NCBI GenBank assembly: GCA_958296185.1
Contig: CATQIB010000004.1
Location: 48,582 to 112,581, forward strand
From: an uncultured Mesonia sp.
Lineage (GTDB): Bacteria > Bacteroidota > Bacteroidia > Flavobacteriales > Flavobacteriaceae
Direction: 5' to 3'
Length of the DNA: 64,000 bases
Below are positions 55,100 to 63,231 of the stretch, piece by piece. The position numbers and the translations under genes are program-made. The notes beneath the pieces are model-generated. The model searched no databases. It was not told the DNA's origin and saw only the letters and a list, made by a program, of their open reading frames with translations. The number at the start of each line of letters is the position of its first letter. The first letter of the stretch is position 1.

Positions 55100-55185
55100 A
55101 AATATTATTAATGTCTTACATAACAAATATAAATAAAAATTTATTAATCATTTTTTAAATCTTTGCCTCCAAATAAATGTGTACT

Positions 55186-55488
55186 ATGGATCAGGAGGCC
55201 AAAAGTAATTTAAGCATCAAGCTAGTTGATGGAACTTTTACCGCTAACGAGGCGAGAGAAATCCTACTCGCTTTAATCAATAAAAAAATTAATTTTCACG
55301 AATTAAAGAGTTTTCAAAGTTGGGAAAAAAATCACCAAGCAGATCTTTCTCCGTTTAAAGCAAGGATTTCACAATTAGAAAAAGAAAGAAAATTACTACA
55401 GCGATTTATTGAATTACATGAAGAAAACCAAACCGATTTTGAGGTTAAAGGGGAACTTCATATTAGTATTGAAAAAAATAAAAAATAG
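55186..55488 (+). CDS. Small helical protein, first gene of the dab operon
   Basis: About 100 residues from ATG 55186 (an ATG at 55177 adds three residues). Pattern: KLVDGTFTANEAREILLALINKKINFHELKSF, then a charged coiled-coil stretch SQLEKERKLLQRFIEL and a short beta end. Similar small proteins of unknown function are widespread in Bacteroidetes. It sits between the LysR gene and dabB (5-bp gap), so it is a possible accessory or regulatory part of the carbon-uptake system. Not recognised by function. Confidence 0.75.
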   Translation: MDQEAKSNLSIKLVDGTFTANEAREILLALINKKINFHELKSFQSWEKNHQADLSPFKARISQLEKERKLLQRFIELHEENQTDFEVKGELHISIEKNKK

Positions 55489-55492
55489 TTTT

Positions 55493-56923
55493 ATGGCAAC
55501 TGTTGAAATTGTTAACACGCAAAGGAAAATGCCAGAACGACTTTACTCCTACTTTTTATGGGTATTTTTTTTCTGCGTTCTTTTGGCGGCAACATTTAGT
55601 GCATTTACTCCTATTAACTTAATTTTTGGCGAGGTTTACCATATCAATTCCTTTAGTTTACTTATTGCTTCTGTTGTTTTATTATTTGGAGCAATTGTTA
55701 CCCACTATGCTACGTATTATTTACAAGGGTTTCAATATGCCCGAAATTTTTACACCAATAGTTTCCTCTTTTTACTTAGCGTGATTTCACTGGTAACCGC
55801 ACACCATTTATTGGTGTTATGCCTTAGTTGGTTGGGGATGGGCATTTTTATGAGCCGATTAATTGGTTTACAAAAAAATTGGTGGCAGGCTCAAAAGTCG
55901 GCTAGAATAGCTTTAATCTACTTTAGTATTTCAAGCTTGATACTATTCATCTCATTATTCTCATTAGCTTATTATACTCAACAATACACACTACCAGGCA
56001 TTTTAAATCATTTTCAAGAAGCGCCTAGTTTGGTTTTAAACTTAGCTGTTATTGGTATTCTATTGGTATGTTTCATTCAGTCGGCTATTTACCCCTTTCA
56101 ATCTTGGCTGCTCAATGCCATGACCGCTCCTACTCCTGCATCGGCGTTAATGCACGCAGGTTTTGTAAACGGCGCAGGTATTTTATTGGCCTTACTTGCT
56201 CCTTTAATGGTATTTACAACAAGTCACTATTTCTTGTTTGTTATAGGAGGTATTACTGCCATTATCGCACAGTTTAACAAGCTCATTCAAACCAATGTTA
56301 AACAAAAACTAGCTTGTTCTACCATTGCTCAAATGGGTTTTATGCTTATGCAATGCGGTTTAGGTTTTTACAACGCAGCCGTAGCACACCTAATTTTACA
56401 CGGTTTTTACAAGGCCTATTTATTTTTATCTGCAGGGAGTGAAATTAAACAACTAAATATTCCTAAACCGCACAGCTTAAAAATTACCGTACCCCAAATA
56501 ATTTGGGTGATCTTATTTGCCCTTGCAGGAGGAAGCTTTTTTTCTTTATTAACCGCAAAGACAAGTTTTACCAATAGTGCCATATTTTTAACCATAATCG
56601 TAGCGATCACAGTGGCACAAAGCACCTATAATATTTTAAAATACAGAAATGTTAGTTGGCGAAAAAAGATATTTTCAGCCTTTTGGATTTTCATCTTTGG
56701 TATTTCTTCCTATGCGGTATTGTATGCAATGGTAAGCTATTTTATGAAAGATATGCCCTATACTGCACAACCTGAACCTCTTGGATTTGTACATCTTTTT
56801 GTAGCGGGAGTGTTTTTACTTGGATTTTTTATCATGAAATTAGGTTTGTATAAAAAATTGCCCTGGTTGTATGTTGTGCTACTAAACTTATCTCAACCTA
56901 AACCCAGCTCTTCTAAATCATAA
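55493..56923 (+). CDS. dabB: DabB, proton-conducting membrane subunit of the DAB carbon pump
   Basis: NuoL/MrpA-type antiporter-fold protein. About 476 residues from ATG 55493 (MATVEIVNTQRKMPERLYSY), directly after the small gene; the longer frame from 55409 would run through that gene's coding region. About 13 membrane helices; the proton-channel stretch FQSWLLNAMTAPTPASALMH and the following KLACSTIAQMGFMLMQCGLG are conserved. In DAB systems this subunit couples proton movement to the DabA carbonic-anhydrase-like subunit. dabA follows 10 bp later. No other Nuo genes are present, which rules out complex I. Confidence 0.93.
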   Translation: MATVEIVNTQRKMPERLYSYFLWVFFFCVLLAATFSAFTPINLIFGEVYHINSFSLLIASVVLLFGAIVTHYATYYLQGFQYARNFYTNSFLFLLSVISLVTAHHLLVLCLSWLGMGIFMSRLIGLQKNWWQAQKSARIALIYFSISSLILFISLFSLAYYTQQYTLPGILNHFQEAPSLVLNLAVIGILLVCFIQSAIYPFQSWLLNAMTAPTPASALMHAGFVNGAGILLALLAPLMVFTTSHYFLFVIGGITAIIAQFNKLIQTNVKQKLACSTIAQMGFMLMQCGLGFYNAAVAHLILHGFYKAYLFLSAGSEIKQLNIPKPHSLKITVPQIIWVILFALAGGSFFSLLTAKTSFTNSAIFLTIIVAITVAQSTYNILKYRNVSWRKKIFSAFWIFIFGISSYAVLYAMVSYFMKDMPYTAQPEPLGFVHLFVAGVFLLGFFIMKLGLYKKLPWLYVVLLNLSQPKPSSSKS

Positions 56924-56933
56924 TTTTTAGTTT

Positions 56934-59222
56934 ATGTCAGATTCATCCATCAAAAAAGAGATAACAAAACTACTTCACAAAATCGCAGATACTCAACCGC
57001 TATATGCTTTTGTTACTTCAAATCAACTTTCAGGTTACCAGCATTTTCCCTTTGAAGATGCGGTATTAAGTGCTAAAGAAGAGTTACAGATTAACCCTTA
57101 CCCCAGCGCAGACCAATTTAAAAGAGCTTATTTAAATGGAGAGATTAATGCCGACATCTTAAGCAATCTTCTAACTCAAAATGGCATTATTGATCATCCT
57201 GAGACTTGTTTTGAACAATTGGCTAAAGAATCCATAACCCATCAAAAACAGTACGATCGATTAGATCAATTACATATAAAATGGCTGAGTAGCTTTTTAG
57301 ATGAAGGGGTGGCCGAATGGGCGATGCCTTATAGAGAAAAAGGCTTTTACGCTGCGTGGAAAAAATTAGCCGCTACCGATAAACAAATCCGTAAAGGCAA
57401 AATAACTGAGTTGCCTAAAACCGCTGAGGAAAACATATTGTTTGTTCTAAATCAATATCCGGAAGAAAAGCATAGTATTATTCTTAAATCGCAATTATTA
57501 GCGCTTCCCGGCTGGTTAGGGTACATTAAACACCGAGAAAAAAATAAACCAGATTGGCACAGCCAGTACCCCATAACCCCTTTAGATTTTTTAGCGGTCC
57601 GTTTAGGATTAGCTTATGCTATAGATTATGATTTACGCTCTAAGGCTGAAGAAAAAGCTGATTCACCTCAAAACAAGACTTCAAGTCTAAGTCATATTTG
57701 GTTAAACGCCTGGGAAAAATCTTGGCAAATAGCTTTTGAGCAAAAAATTAAAAGCGGCCTTACCCAGAATAATGAGCTAAACAGTCAAAATAAGAAAGAA
57801 TTAGATGCGCAATGGGTTTTTTGTATTGATACACGGTCTGAGCGTATACGCCGTATTATTGAAAGTAACCAACGCAATGAAACTTTTGGTTATGCAGGCT
57901 TTTTTGGTTTGGCCATGAAATACAAATGTCCCGATACTCAGCAGACCTACAATGCTTGTCCACCTATTTTAGACCCCGCCTTAACGGCAAAAGAAATACC
58001 CCTAGAAAATCAGAGTAAAAAATTCAAACGCTACAAAAAGCAAAAAGAATCCATCAGATTTTACGATTACTTTCTCAAACGATTAAAAAATATGTTGCCG
58101 GCTGCATTTGGATTTGTTGAGGGTGCTGGCTTACTTTACGGATTTCATTTGATTAAAAGCACAATAGCACCGGCTCATCGTTATAAACTAGGAAGAGCCA
58201 CCATTAAAAAAGAACAAATTGCTGAACCCGAATTATTTGAGAGTAAACAACCGGTTTCAATCAATGCGAAAATTGAAATTGTTAAAAACGCTTTTGAAAT
58301 GATGGGTTGGAAAAAATTTGCTCCACTTGTAATTTTTGCCGGGCATGGTAGTACGAGCACCAATAATCCCTTTGCTTCTAGCTTAGATTGTGGTGCTTGT
58401 GCTGCACATGCCGGGGGACCTAATGCCAGATTACTGGCTAATTTGGCCAATTCTATCGAAGTACGCAACGGACTTAAAGAGCAATACCATATTGATATAC
58501 CCGAGGATACTTTATTTATAGGTGCACAACATAATACGACTACAGACCATATTGAACTTTTTTATCACACAGAAGATAGCAAGCAATTAAAACGTATCAA
58601 TCAGATAGAAGCCTATTTAGAACAAGTGCAACAAACTTGCTTGAGCGAGCGCTTAGGTGCTGAAAAAGACCTAAAGAAGCTTGCTAGCAAAAAGGGATTA
58701 AATTGGGCAGAGGTGCGTCCTGAATGGGGTCTGGCTAAGAATGCAGGATTTCTAATCGGACCACGATCTTTAAGTCAACAAATAGATTTGGGTACTGAGG
58801 TGTTTTTACATTCTTATGATTACAAACTTGACCCAGAAGCCAAAGCACTGGAGAACATACTATTGGGCCCTATGGTAGTTACCCAATGGATCAACAACCA
58901 TTATTATTTCTCTACCGTAGATAACGCAAACCTTGGCGGCGGATCAAAGATCTTTCATAATATTACAGGAAAATTTGGTGTAATCGAAGGGAATATGGGC
59001 GATCTAAAACGTGGATTACCACAACAATCCCTATACCAAAATGATAAAAATTATTATCATCACCCATTACGTTTATCAGTATACATCAACGCGCCAAAAC
59101 AAATGATTAAGCAAATCTTAGAAAAGCATCAGCACTTGAACCAATTAGCAATGAACAAATGGATTCATATATTTATCATCGATCCAGAAAACAACAATAA
59201 AATCAGTAATGTAGTCAATTAG
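56934..59222 (+). CDS. dabA: DabA, DUF2309 carbonic-anhydrase-like subunit of the DAB carbon pump
   Basis: 762 residues of PF10070 (DUF2309). The family's four zinc/active-site residues are present at their known spacing: Cys297 and Asp299 in FCIDTRSER, and His471 and Cys486 (15 apart, as in the characterised Halothiobacillus protein) in FAGHGSTS and SLDCGACAA. Expected to hydrate CO2 one-way on the cytoplasmic face and trap bicarbonate, driven by DabB. In a heterotroph this would supply anaplerotic carboxylases. No RuBisCO or carboxysome genes are in the window. Confidence 0.95.
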   Translation: MSDSSIKKEITKLLHKIADTQPLYAFVTSNQLSGYQHFPFEDAVLSAKEELQINPYPSADQFKRAYLNGEINADILSNLLTQNGIIDHPETCFEQLAKESITHQKQYDRLDQLHIKWLSSFLDEGVAEWAMPYREKGFYAAWKKLAATDKQIRKGKITELPKTAEENILFVLNQYPEEKHSIILKSQLLALPGWLGYIKHREKNKPDWHSQYPITPLDFLAVRLGLAYAIDYDLRSKAEEKADSPQNKTSSLSHIWLNAWEKSWQIAFEQKIKSGLTQNNELNSQNKKELDAQWVFCIDTRSERIRRIIESNQRNETFGYAGFFGLAMKYKCPDTQQTYNACPPILDPALTAKEIPLENQSKKFKRYKKQKESIRFYDYFLKRLKNMLPAAFGFVEGAGLLYGFHLIKSTIAPAHRYKLGRATIKKEQIAEPELFESKQPVSINAKIEIVKNAFEMMGWKKFAPLVIFAGHGSTSTNNPFASSLDCGACAAHAGGPNARLLANLANSIEVRNGLKEQYHIDIPEDTLFIGAQHNTTTDHIELFYHTEDSKQLKRINQIEAYLEQVQQTCLSERLGAEKDLKKLASKKGLNWAEVRPEWGLAKNAGFLIGPRSLSQQIDLGTEVFLHSYDYKLDPEAKALENILLGPMVVTQWINNHYYFSTVDNANLGGGSKIFHNITGKFGVIEGNMGDLKRGLPQQSLYQNDKNYYHHPLRLSVYINAPKQMIKQILEKHQHLNQLAMNKWIHIFIIDPENNNKISNVVN

Positions 59223-59695
59223 TGATTCCTCTTAAAGATTATACAAATCCAATCAACCGAATGTTATTTAGAGGAAATTAACGCTGTATAATATTATAAA
59301 AAGGCATCTAAATAATTGCGATTTTAAGTTTTAAGCCAACTAAATACTTTCAAATAAAAAAGGTGAATTATAGTTGCCTGTATAATGGCGTTTAAAAGCA
59401 GCTTATTTAAGCGGTTTGAGCAGTCAATAATCTTCATACCCTATAGTATAAATCTGAGTGTAAAAAGACACTTCCCTCCTATTTTTTTAATAGTCAGGTT
59501 ATCGAATTTTTAGAAGCTTTAGTATTAAAAGTCAAATTATGAATCATTAAATATGGAGCATACGCCTTGGCAAGGTTAGATTTTTAAAGCATTTTGTCGA
59601 AAAATATAGCAACTTAATCTACAAATACTTCTCAAATACTTCTATTTTACCATAAATTTTATTTGATTTTATAAATGAAATTCGCTCAAGTTGTA

Positions 59696-59703
59696 TATAT
59701 TTG
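59696..59703 (+). promoter_or_regulatory. -7 box of the candidate small RNA
   Basis: TATATTTG, ending 6 bp before the first hairpin. No -33 TTG at 17-23 nt (a TTG lies at 30 nt). Confidence 0.4.
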
Positions 59704-59709
59704 TTTTAC

Positions 59710-59805
59710 ATAAGTATGACTTATGCTACGTTAAAAACCTTTATTTAACAAGCTCAAAAAAGATCGCAAGTTTCTAGCCGCCAGTACTTTTTGAGCTTTT
59801 TTGTG
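59710..59805 (+). ncRNA. Candidate small RNA with a loop antisense to the HU mRNA
   Basis: A compact unit of about 95 nt downstream of a -7 box. Three adjacent hairpins: 59709-59725 (7-bp arms CATAAGT/ACTTATG, 3-nt loop), 59730-59749 (GTTAAA/TTTAAC) and 59750-59798 (perfect 11-bp stem AAGCTCAAAAA/TTTTTGAGCTT) followed by a T run, a standard terminator. The last hairpin has a 27-nt loop whose 20 nt at 59764-59783 are identical to plus-strand 60061-60080. The HU gene is read from the other strand, so the loop would be perfectly complementary to the HU stop codon region. A leftover of a duplicated HU 3' end is the other reading. Confidence 0.45.
59750..59804 (+). terminator. Terminator-like hairpin of the candidate small RNA
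   Basis: 11-bp perfect stem 59750-59760 / 59788-59798 with a 27-nt loop, then a T run broken by one G. The loop is unusually long for a terminator. Confidence 0.6.
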
Positions 59806-59857
59806 TTTTTTTTGGTCGGCTATTATGGCATCATCAAAAAGCTCAGCGGCTTATTTT

Positions 59858-59945
59858 ACAAACTGCTGTGCTTACAACTACAAACTGCTGGGTTTGTCAT
59901 GATAAACTGCGCTGCTTGTAACTACAAACTGCTGGGTTTGTGAAA
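59858..59945. repeat. Four tandem 22-bp repeats in A-B-A-B order
   Basis: Units start at 59858, 59880, 59902 and 59924, each opening with ACAAACTGCTG or a close variant. Units 2 and 4 (ACAAACTGCTGGGTTTGT) can fold into a 6-bp hairpin; units 1 and 3 end in variants of GCTTACAACT. The period is not a multiple of three and no frame is open across it, so it is not coding. Confidence 0.85.
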
Positions 59946-60006
59946 GGAAAATCAGGAAGAAATTTATAAAAAAGGAAGTTGGCGAGGTTAAAATCTAACC
60001 GATGCA

Positions 60007-60042
60007 CAAAAAAAAGGTCTCGTTTTTTCAAACGAAACCTTT
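60007..60042 (-). terminator. Intrinsic terminator of the HU gene
   Basis: 13-bp stem 60013-60025 / 60030-60042 with one mismatch and a 4-nt loop, followed on the minus strand by nine T. It lies 31 bp past the HU stop. Confidence 0.8.
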
Positions 60043-60072
60043 ACTTAATCAACTAAAATTAATCGCAAGTTT

Positions 60073-60456
60073 CTAGCCGCCGATCAATTTAAAGTCCATT
60101 GTCTCAAGTGCTTTACGCACCCGTTTACCAGGTCTGTAATTCGAGCGTATTTGCTTCACATTACTGGCGTTAACCTCTTCTGGAGTGCTACTCGGTTCAG
60201 AGCTTACCCCTACTTGAAAGTTTCCTAAACTACCCAGTTGCACTACACGTCCCTGTGAAAGTTCATCGGTCATATTATGTACCAAGGCACTTAATACCGC
60301 CAAACAATCGGGTTCACGAACGGTAGATTGGTTCGAAATTAAATAAGCCAAACGATTTAGGTCGGTTAAACCTGTTTTTACCGCTTGAGCATAAAACTGC
60401 TGTGGTGCAGTTACATCTTGTGGGTTTTTCTTACCCACAGGTTTTAAATTAATCAT
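60073..60456 (-). CDS. HU family DNA-binding protein, HU-HIG type
   Basis: 127 residues. The HU-like fold of Bacteroidetes (HU-HIG): N-terminal NLKPVGKKNPQDVTAPQQFYAQAV, the helical LNRLAYLISNQSTVREPDCLAVLSALVHNM, the strand motif GRVVQLGSLGNFQVGV and a basic DNA-binding end NYRPGKRVRKALETMDFKLIGG. It binds DNA as a dimer and shapes the nucleoid; such copies are common in accessory and mobile regions. Single gene with a terminator. The 20 bp over its stop codon recur in the candidate small RNA 300 bp away. Confidence 0.9.
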   Translation of the reverse strand: MINLKPVGKKNPQDVTAPQQFYAQAVKTGLTDLNRLAYLISNQSTVREPDCLAVLSALVHNMTDELSQGRVVQLGSLGNFQVGVSSEPSSTPEEVNASNVKQIRSNYRPGKRVRKALETMDFKLIGG

Positions 60457-60477
60457 ATTAATTAAAATTAAATTTAC

Positions 60478-60645
60478 TTACAGCATTTTTAAAAGGTCTC
60501 TGTGAGGTGAGCTACCTGGTAACTCGGTTCTGGATGCTGCAACTAACCAGAAACAATCCTCTTTTGCATTTTTACTACTAAACCATCGTCTTATTTTTAC
60601 ATTTTTGATAACACAAAAATTATTTAACATTATAAAATTAGTCAT
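60478..60645 (-). CDS. Possible small protein upstream of the HU gene
   Basis: An open frame of 55 codons with ATG 60645, reading MTNFIMLNNF at the start and ELPGSSPHRDLLKML at the end, with a mid part RRWFSSKNAKEDCFWLVAAS rich in Trp, Arg and Lys. It ends 21 bp before the HU start codon on the same strand, so it would be the first gene of that transcript. No relative is recognised, no promoter is seen, and it could be a chance frame. The composition, unlike AT-biased noise, speaks for coding. Confidence 0.35.
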   Translation of the reverse strand: MTNFIMLNNFCVIKNVKIRRWFSSKNAKEDCFWLVAASRTELPGSSPHRDLLKML

Positions 60646-61558
60646 ACTTATCTTATATTAAAAAAATATAGCTTTTATTTATTAACAGAGATCTTCACAA
60701 TACCTGTGTTATAGAAATAGTAAAACATTTACAATCAGATTGTTCTGTGAATTTAACAAAGTAATCACCATAGTCAAAAACCCCAAAGCTGAGGCTATAT
60801 CAGGGTTTAGACGCAAATACCACTATTAATTGATTTCAATTTATTTCACTAAATTCTTATATTTCTCACAAAAAACCAATCCAACTAAAATTCACCAGCA
60901 CCAACAAAAACCTCATTAAACTATTGAGAACACCAAAAAAATATATTGCTACCCGAGTGTTTTTTTTGGCCATCATTAAAAATAGGAGCATTCTACCGCT
61001 GTTTTGATGGGTAGATAAGCAAGTGCTATCAATTTGTGATTTAAACCCCTATAGTTTTGAATAGGAAAACACGATGACAAAAGTTATTATTACTTGTTTA
61101 GGGTTTTGTCACACACTCAACCTATTTATCAGAAAAACTTTGGTTTGAGTAATTGATTTTACTAGGTTATGCTTTACTGGAAACACAAGAATAGTTAAAA
61201 TATAAATATGAAACCGCTGTGAAATCGGGTGAGAAGTATAATTAAAGTTAAGCTATCATGATGCCAATCGACCGACATTGTTAAGGGTGACTTTATCAAT
61301 TCACGGAAAAAACCTATTCTTATTACTCCACCTACTAAAGATATAAATAAAACTAATTTAGAATCTCATCTGCCAAGAAATTTACATTGGTGTAATTTGT
61401 ATGGTAATAGTCTGGGAAATCCGCAATTGCGGGTTAAAATAAGCAAATTTTTCGGTTTACACTTACTTTAGCAATTCCGAGTGGATTCGGACGCAGTCTC
61501 CATACGGTTGGGGATGCCGTAATTGCGGTTGTAAATTATTGACATTTGGTAATTTTTA
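60646..61558. other. Gene-free stretch of about 0.9 kb
   Basis: No convincing ORF. It holds a hairpin at 60778-60808 (AAACCC/GGGTTT arms, on the minus strand followed by T), a lone -7-like TAGTTTTG at 61052-61059 before a 24-codon frame, and the palindromic spacer 61421-61528 at the right end. Confidence 0.55.
61421..61528. repeat. Palindromic spacer downstream of the first lipoprotein module
   Basis: A perfect 12-bp palindrome CCGCAATTGCGG (61421-61432) and a one-mismatch copy CCGTAATTGCGG (61517-61528) bracket about 85 bp that contain a further partial inverted repeat (ATTCCGAGTGGATTCGG). The same CCGCAATTG core ends the palindrome at 62278-62386. Confidence 0.65.
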
Positions 61559-62257
61559 TTAGTTGATTTCCCTATTTTTAATTTTTTCTTTGTCTCTAAT
61601 AATCCAATTATTACATAAAAAACGACCTTTTAAAATTGTGTCATTTTCAAATAACCCAAAGCTTTTATCAAGTCTCAATTCAAATTCGCCGTAAACGTTT
61701 GAAGCTATTGAATAATCAAATTTTGAAATTTTAATTTTAAAACGATCTATTGTCAGTGAATCAAAGTCAGCTCCATTATATTCATTTTCAGTCGATTTTG
61801 AATAAATGTTTATGCTTTTCACCAAACTATCTTTTAATTCAATATTTAAGAATTTAAACTGTCCACTGAATTTATTTACTGGTCCGAATCTTGTTTGCAA
61901 TATCGTATTCCACCTTTTATTGGAACTATCGCTCATTGTATCTAACTCTTTTTGAGTTGGAATTCCTGTTTCTATTTGTATTTTAATTGAATTGTCTTTA
62001 ATGTTCTTGTCACAGTTACAAATAGATATAATACTATCGGTTTTTTCATTATTTGAAATTTTTATAAAATCGAAAGCTATTTTTTTTTCCAGAGTAGAGT
62101 CTTTCTCAAAAGTATTTTTAAAATGCACTTTCTTAAAATAACTCTCTCTTTTAGAACTTAGATCTTGTTGAATTTCGTTTTTTTTTGTTTCACTATTCTG
62201 GACACAGCTTAAATTCAGCATTAGTGTTGTTACAAAAAAGATAGCTTTATATTTCAT
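61559..62257 (-). CDS. Lipoprotein of unknown function
   Basis: 232 residues from ATG 62257 (MKYKAIFFVTTLMLNLSC); the signal ends at the lipobox Cys. The rest is Lys/Asn/Ser-rich and probably beta-rich (FGPVNKFSGQFKFLNIEL, FGLFENDTILKGRFLC). Not recognised. It is very AT-rich and stands alone between two palindromic spacers, typical of single-gene accessory modules in flavobacteria. Confidence 0.75.
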   Translation of the reverse strand: MKYKAIFFVTTLMLNLSCVQNSETKKNEIQQDLSSKRESYFKKVHFKNTFEKDSTLEKKIAFDFIKISNNEKTDSIISICNCDKNIKDNSIKIQIETGIPTQKELDTMSDSSNKRWNTILQTRFGPVNKFSGQFKFLNIELKDSLVKSINIYSKSTENEYNGADFDSLTIDRFKIKISKFDYSIASNVYGEFELRLDKSFGLFENDTILKGRFLCNNWIIRDKEKIKNREIN

Positions 62258-62266
62258 AATGTGAAT

Positions 62267-62396
62267 GCCAACGTGTTTGTATAACAATCAGTTGCGGATT
62301 GTTTAAAACTAAGATAGCTAAAATTACCGACTTTTATGTTTGCGCGGTTGTGTCCGCAGGACACAAAGCCGCAATTGTTGTTATACTTTGTTGGTA
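62267..62396. repeat. 130-bp imperfect palindrome between two modules
   Basis: Left arm GTATAACAATCAGTTGCGG (62279-62297) pairs with right arm CCGCAATTGTTGTTATAC (62369-62386), with outer GCCAAC (62267-62272) against GTTGG (62390-62394). Inside, TTGTGTCC/GGACACAA (62348-62366, 3-nt loop) makes a second strong hairpin. In single-stranded form the whole spacer could fold into one long hairpin. Confidence 0.75.
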
Positions 62397-62407
62397 ACTG
62401 GCTTTTT

Positions 62408-63070
62408 TTAATTTAAAAAAGAATAACCGATTGAAAATTGATATACGCTATTTTTGTATTCCACGAAATCAGATTTGTTTATATTATTTAAACCTAAAGA
62501 ATACCTCAAATTAACATTTATACCGTTATTAAATTCATAACCTATACCAAAGTTAAAGTCAAATGTAATTTTTTTGAAATCCCCATTGAAATTATGATTT
62601 GTATAATATGAATTAGAATTATCAATAAATTCTTGTTTGGATGAAATTAAATATCCTAATTGAGGTCCACCAGTAACGAAAAATCCTTTGTATAAATTAT
62701 ATTTCAACATTATCGGTAATAAAAGGTAATTAAATGAATATTTCAGTTCGGATTTTGAACCTGAAATTACTGGATCTCCGGGATTTGTGCCACCAATTAA
62801 ATCACTTTCATCTAAAAATACTTTCGAGCCTTGAGCTGAATATAACAATTCGGGCTGTATTTTAATTTTTTCACTAATTGAAACTTCGGCATAAATTCCA
62901 GCGTGGTAAAAGAACTTATATTCAAAATCGAAACGACCAGTATTAGAAGTTTCAAAGTTTGAATAATTTAAACCTGCTTTTACTCCATAGTCAATTTCTT
63001 GCGCTTTCACTTTAATATTAGAAATTAATAAAAATGATACTGCAATTAAAAATAATAGTTTATGTTTCAT
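62408..63070 (-). CDS. Outer-membrane beta-barrel protein, PorT-like
   Basis: 220 residues with a signal peptide ending IKVKAQ and an eight-strand type barrel: VKAGLNYSNFET near the start, IQPELLYSAQGSKVFL, LLPIMLKYNLYKGFFVTGGPQLGYL and the closing strand YQFSIGYSFLN. It belongs to the broad porin-family/PorT group. Because it is in an accessory module, it need not be the T9SS PorT itself. Its start region contains repeat E3 with a minus-strand -7 box. Confidence 0.85.
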   Translation of the reverse strand: MKHKLLFLIAVSFLLISNIKVKAQEIDYGVKAGLNYSNFETSNTGRFDFEYKFFYHAGIYAEVSISEKIKIQPELLYSAQGSKVFLDESDLIGGTNPGDPVISGSKSELKYSFNYLLLPIMLKYNLYKGFFVTGGPQLGYLISSKQEFIDNSNSYYTNHNFNGDFKKITFDFNFGIGYEFNNGINVNLRYSLGLNNINKSDFVEYKNSVYQFSIGYSFLN

Positions 63071-63109
63071 ATTGATGTGAAATTTTTAGCTTGTTGCCAA
63101 CTCGTTATA

Positions 63110-63220
63110 TCAACTCAAATATACACTTTTAATACAATTTTTTATTGATTAAAGGGTCAAAAGGTTTTTGAGGAAGCTTACAGGCCAAGCTGTACTGGTC
63201 GCGCGAAGGTTTAGTTGTTG
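63110..63220. repeat. Repeat E3, copy 1 of a 110-bp diverged direct repeat
   Basis: Resembles 63836-63944 over its full length, at roughly 70 percent identity by eye: shared blocks TCAACTCAA, AATACAATT, TGTACT.GTC.C.CGAAGG and TTAGTTGTT. Each copy lies just upstream of a minus-strand gene. Confidence 0.7.
63115..63122 (-). promoter_or_regulatory. -7 box within repeat E3
   Basis: TATATTTG on the minus strand, 45 bp before the beta-barrel gene start. The other repeat copy has lost the match. Confidence 0.35.
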
Positions 63221-63231
63221 TGTGTAGTTTT

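Larger units (their letters stand above)
59223..60072. other. Gene-poor stretch after dabA
   Basis: About 0.85 kb without a convincing protein gene. It holds the candidate small RNA (59710-59805), the four-unit 22-bp tandem repeat (59858-59945) and the HU terminator (60007-60042). The 50 bp left of 59783 resemble the 3' end and trailer of the HU gene. Confidence 0.6.

Noticed and set aside
55100..55176. LysR T-N11-A operators between the regulator and the dab operon
   Set aside because: The gap is so AT-rich that several T-N11-A matches exist; none forms a convincing dyad, so no site can be named.
59735..59851. Minus-strand open frame of about 37 codons reading ELFDDAIIADQKKHKKAQ and on across the HU-like 20-mer
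   Set aside because: It has no start codon after the in-frame TAA and is too short; the strand opposite, with promoter, hairpins and terminator, explains the sequence better.
61073..61147. 24-codon frame after a TAGTTTTG box
   Set aside because: Too short, the -33 spacing is only 15 nt and there is no terminator or homology to support it.
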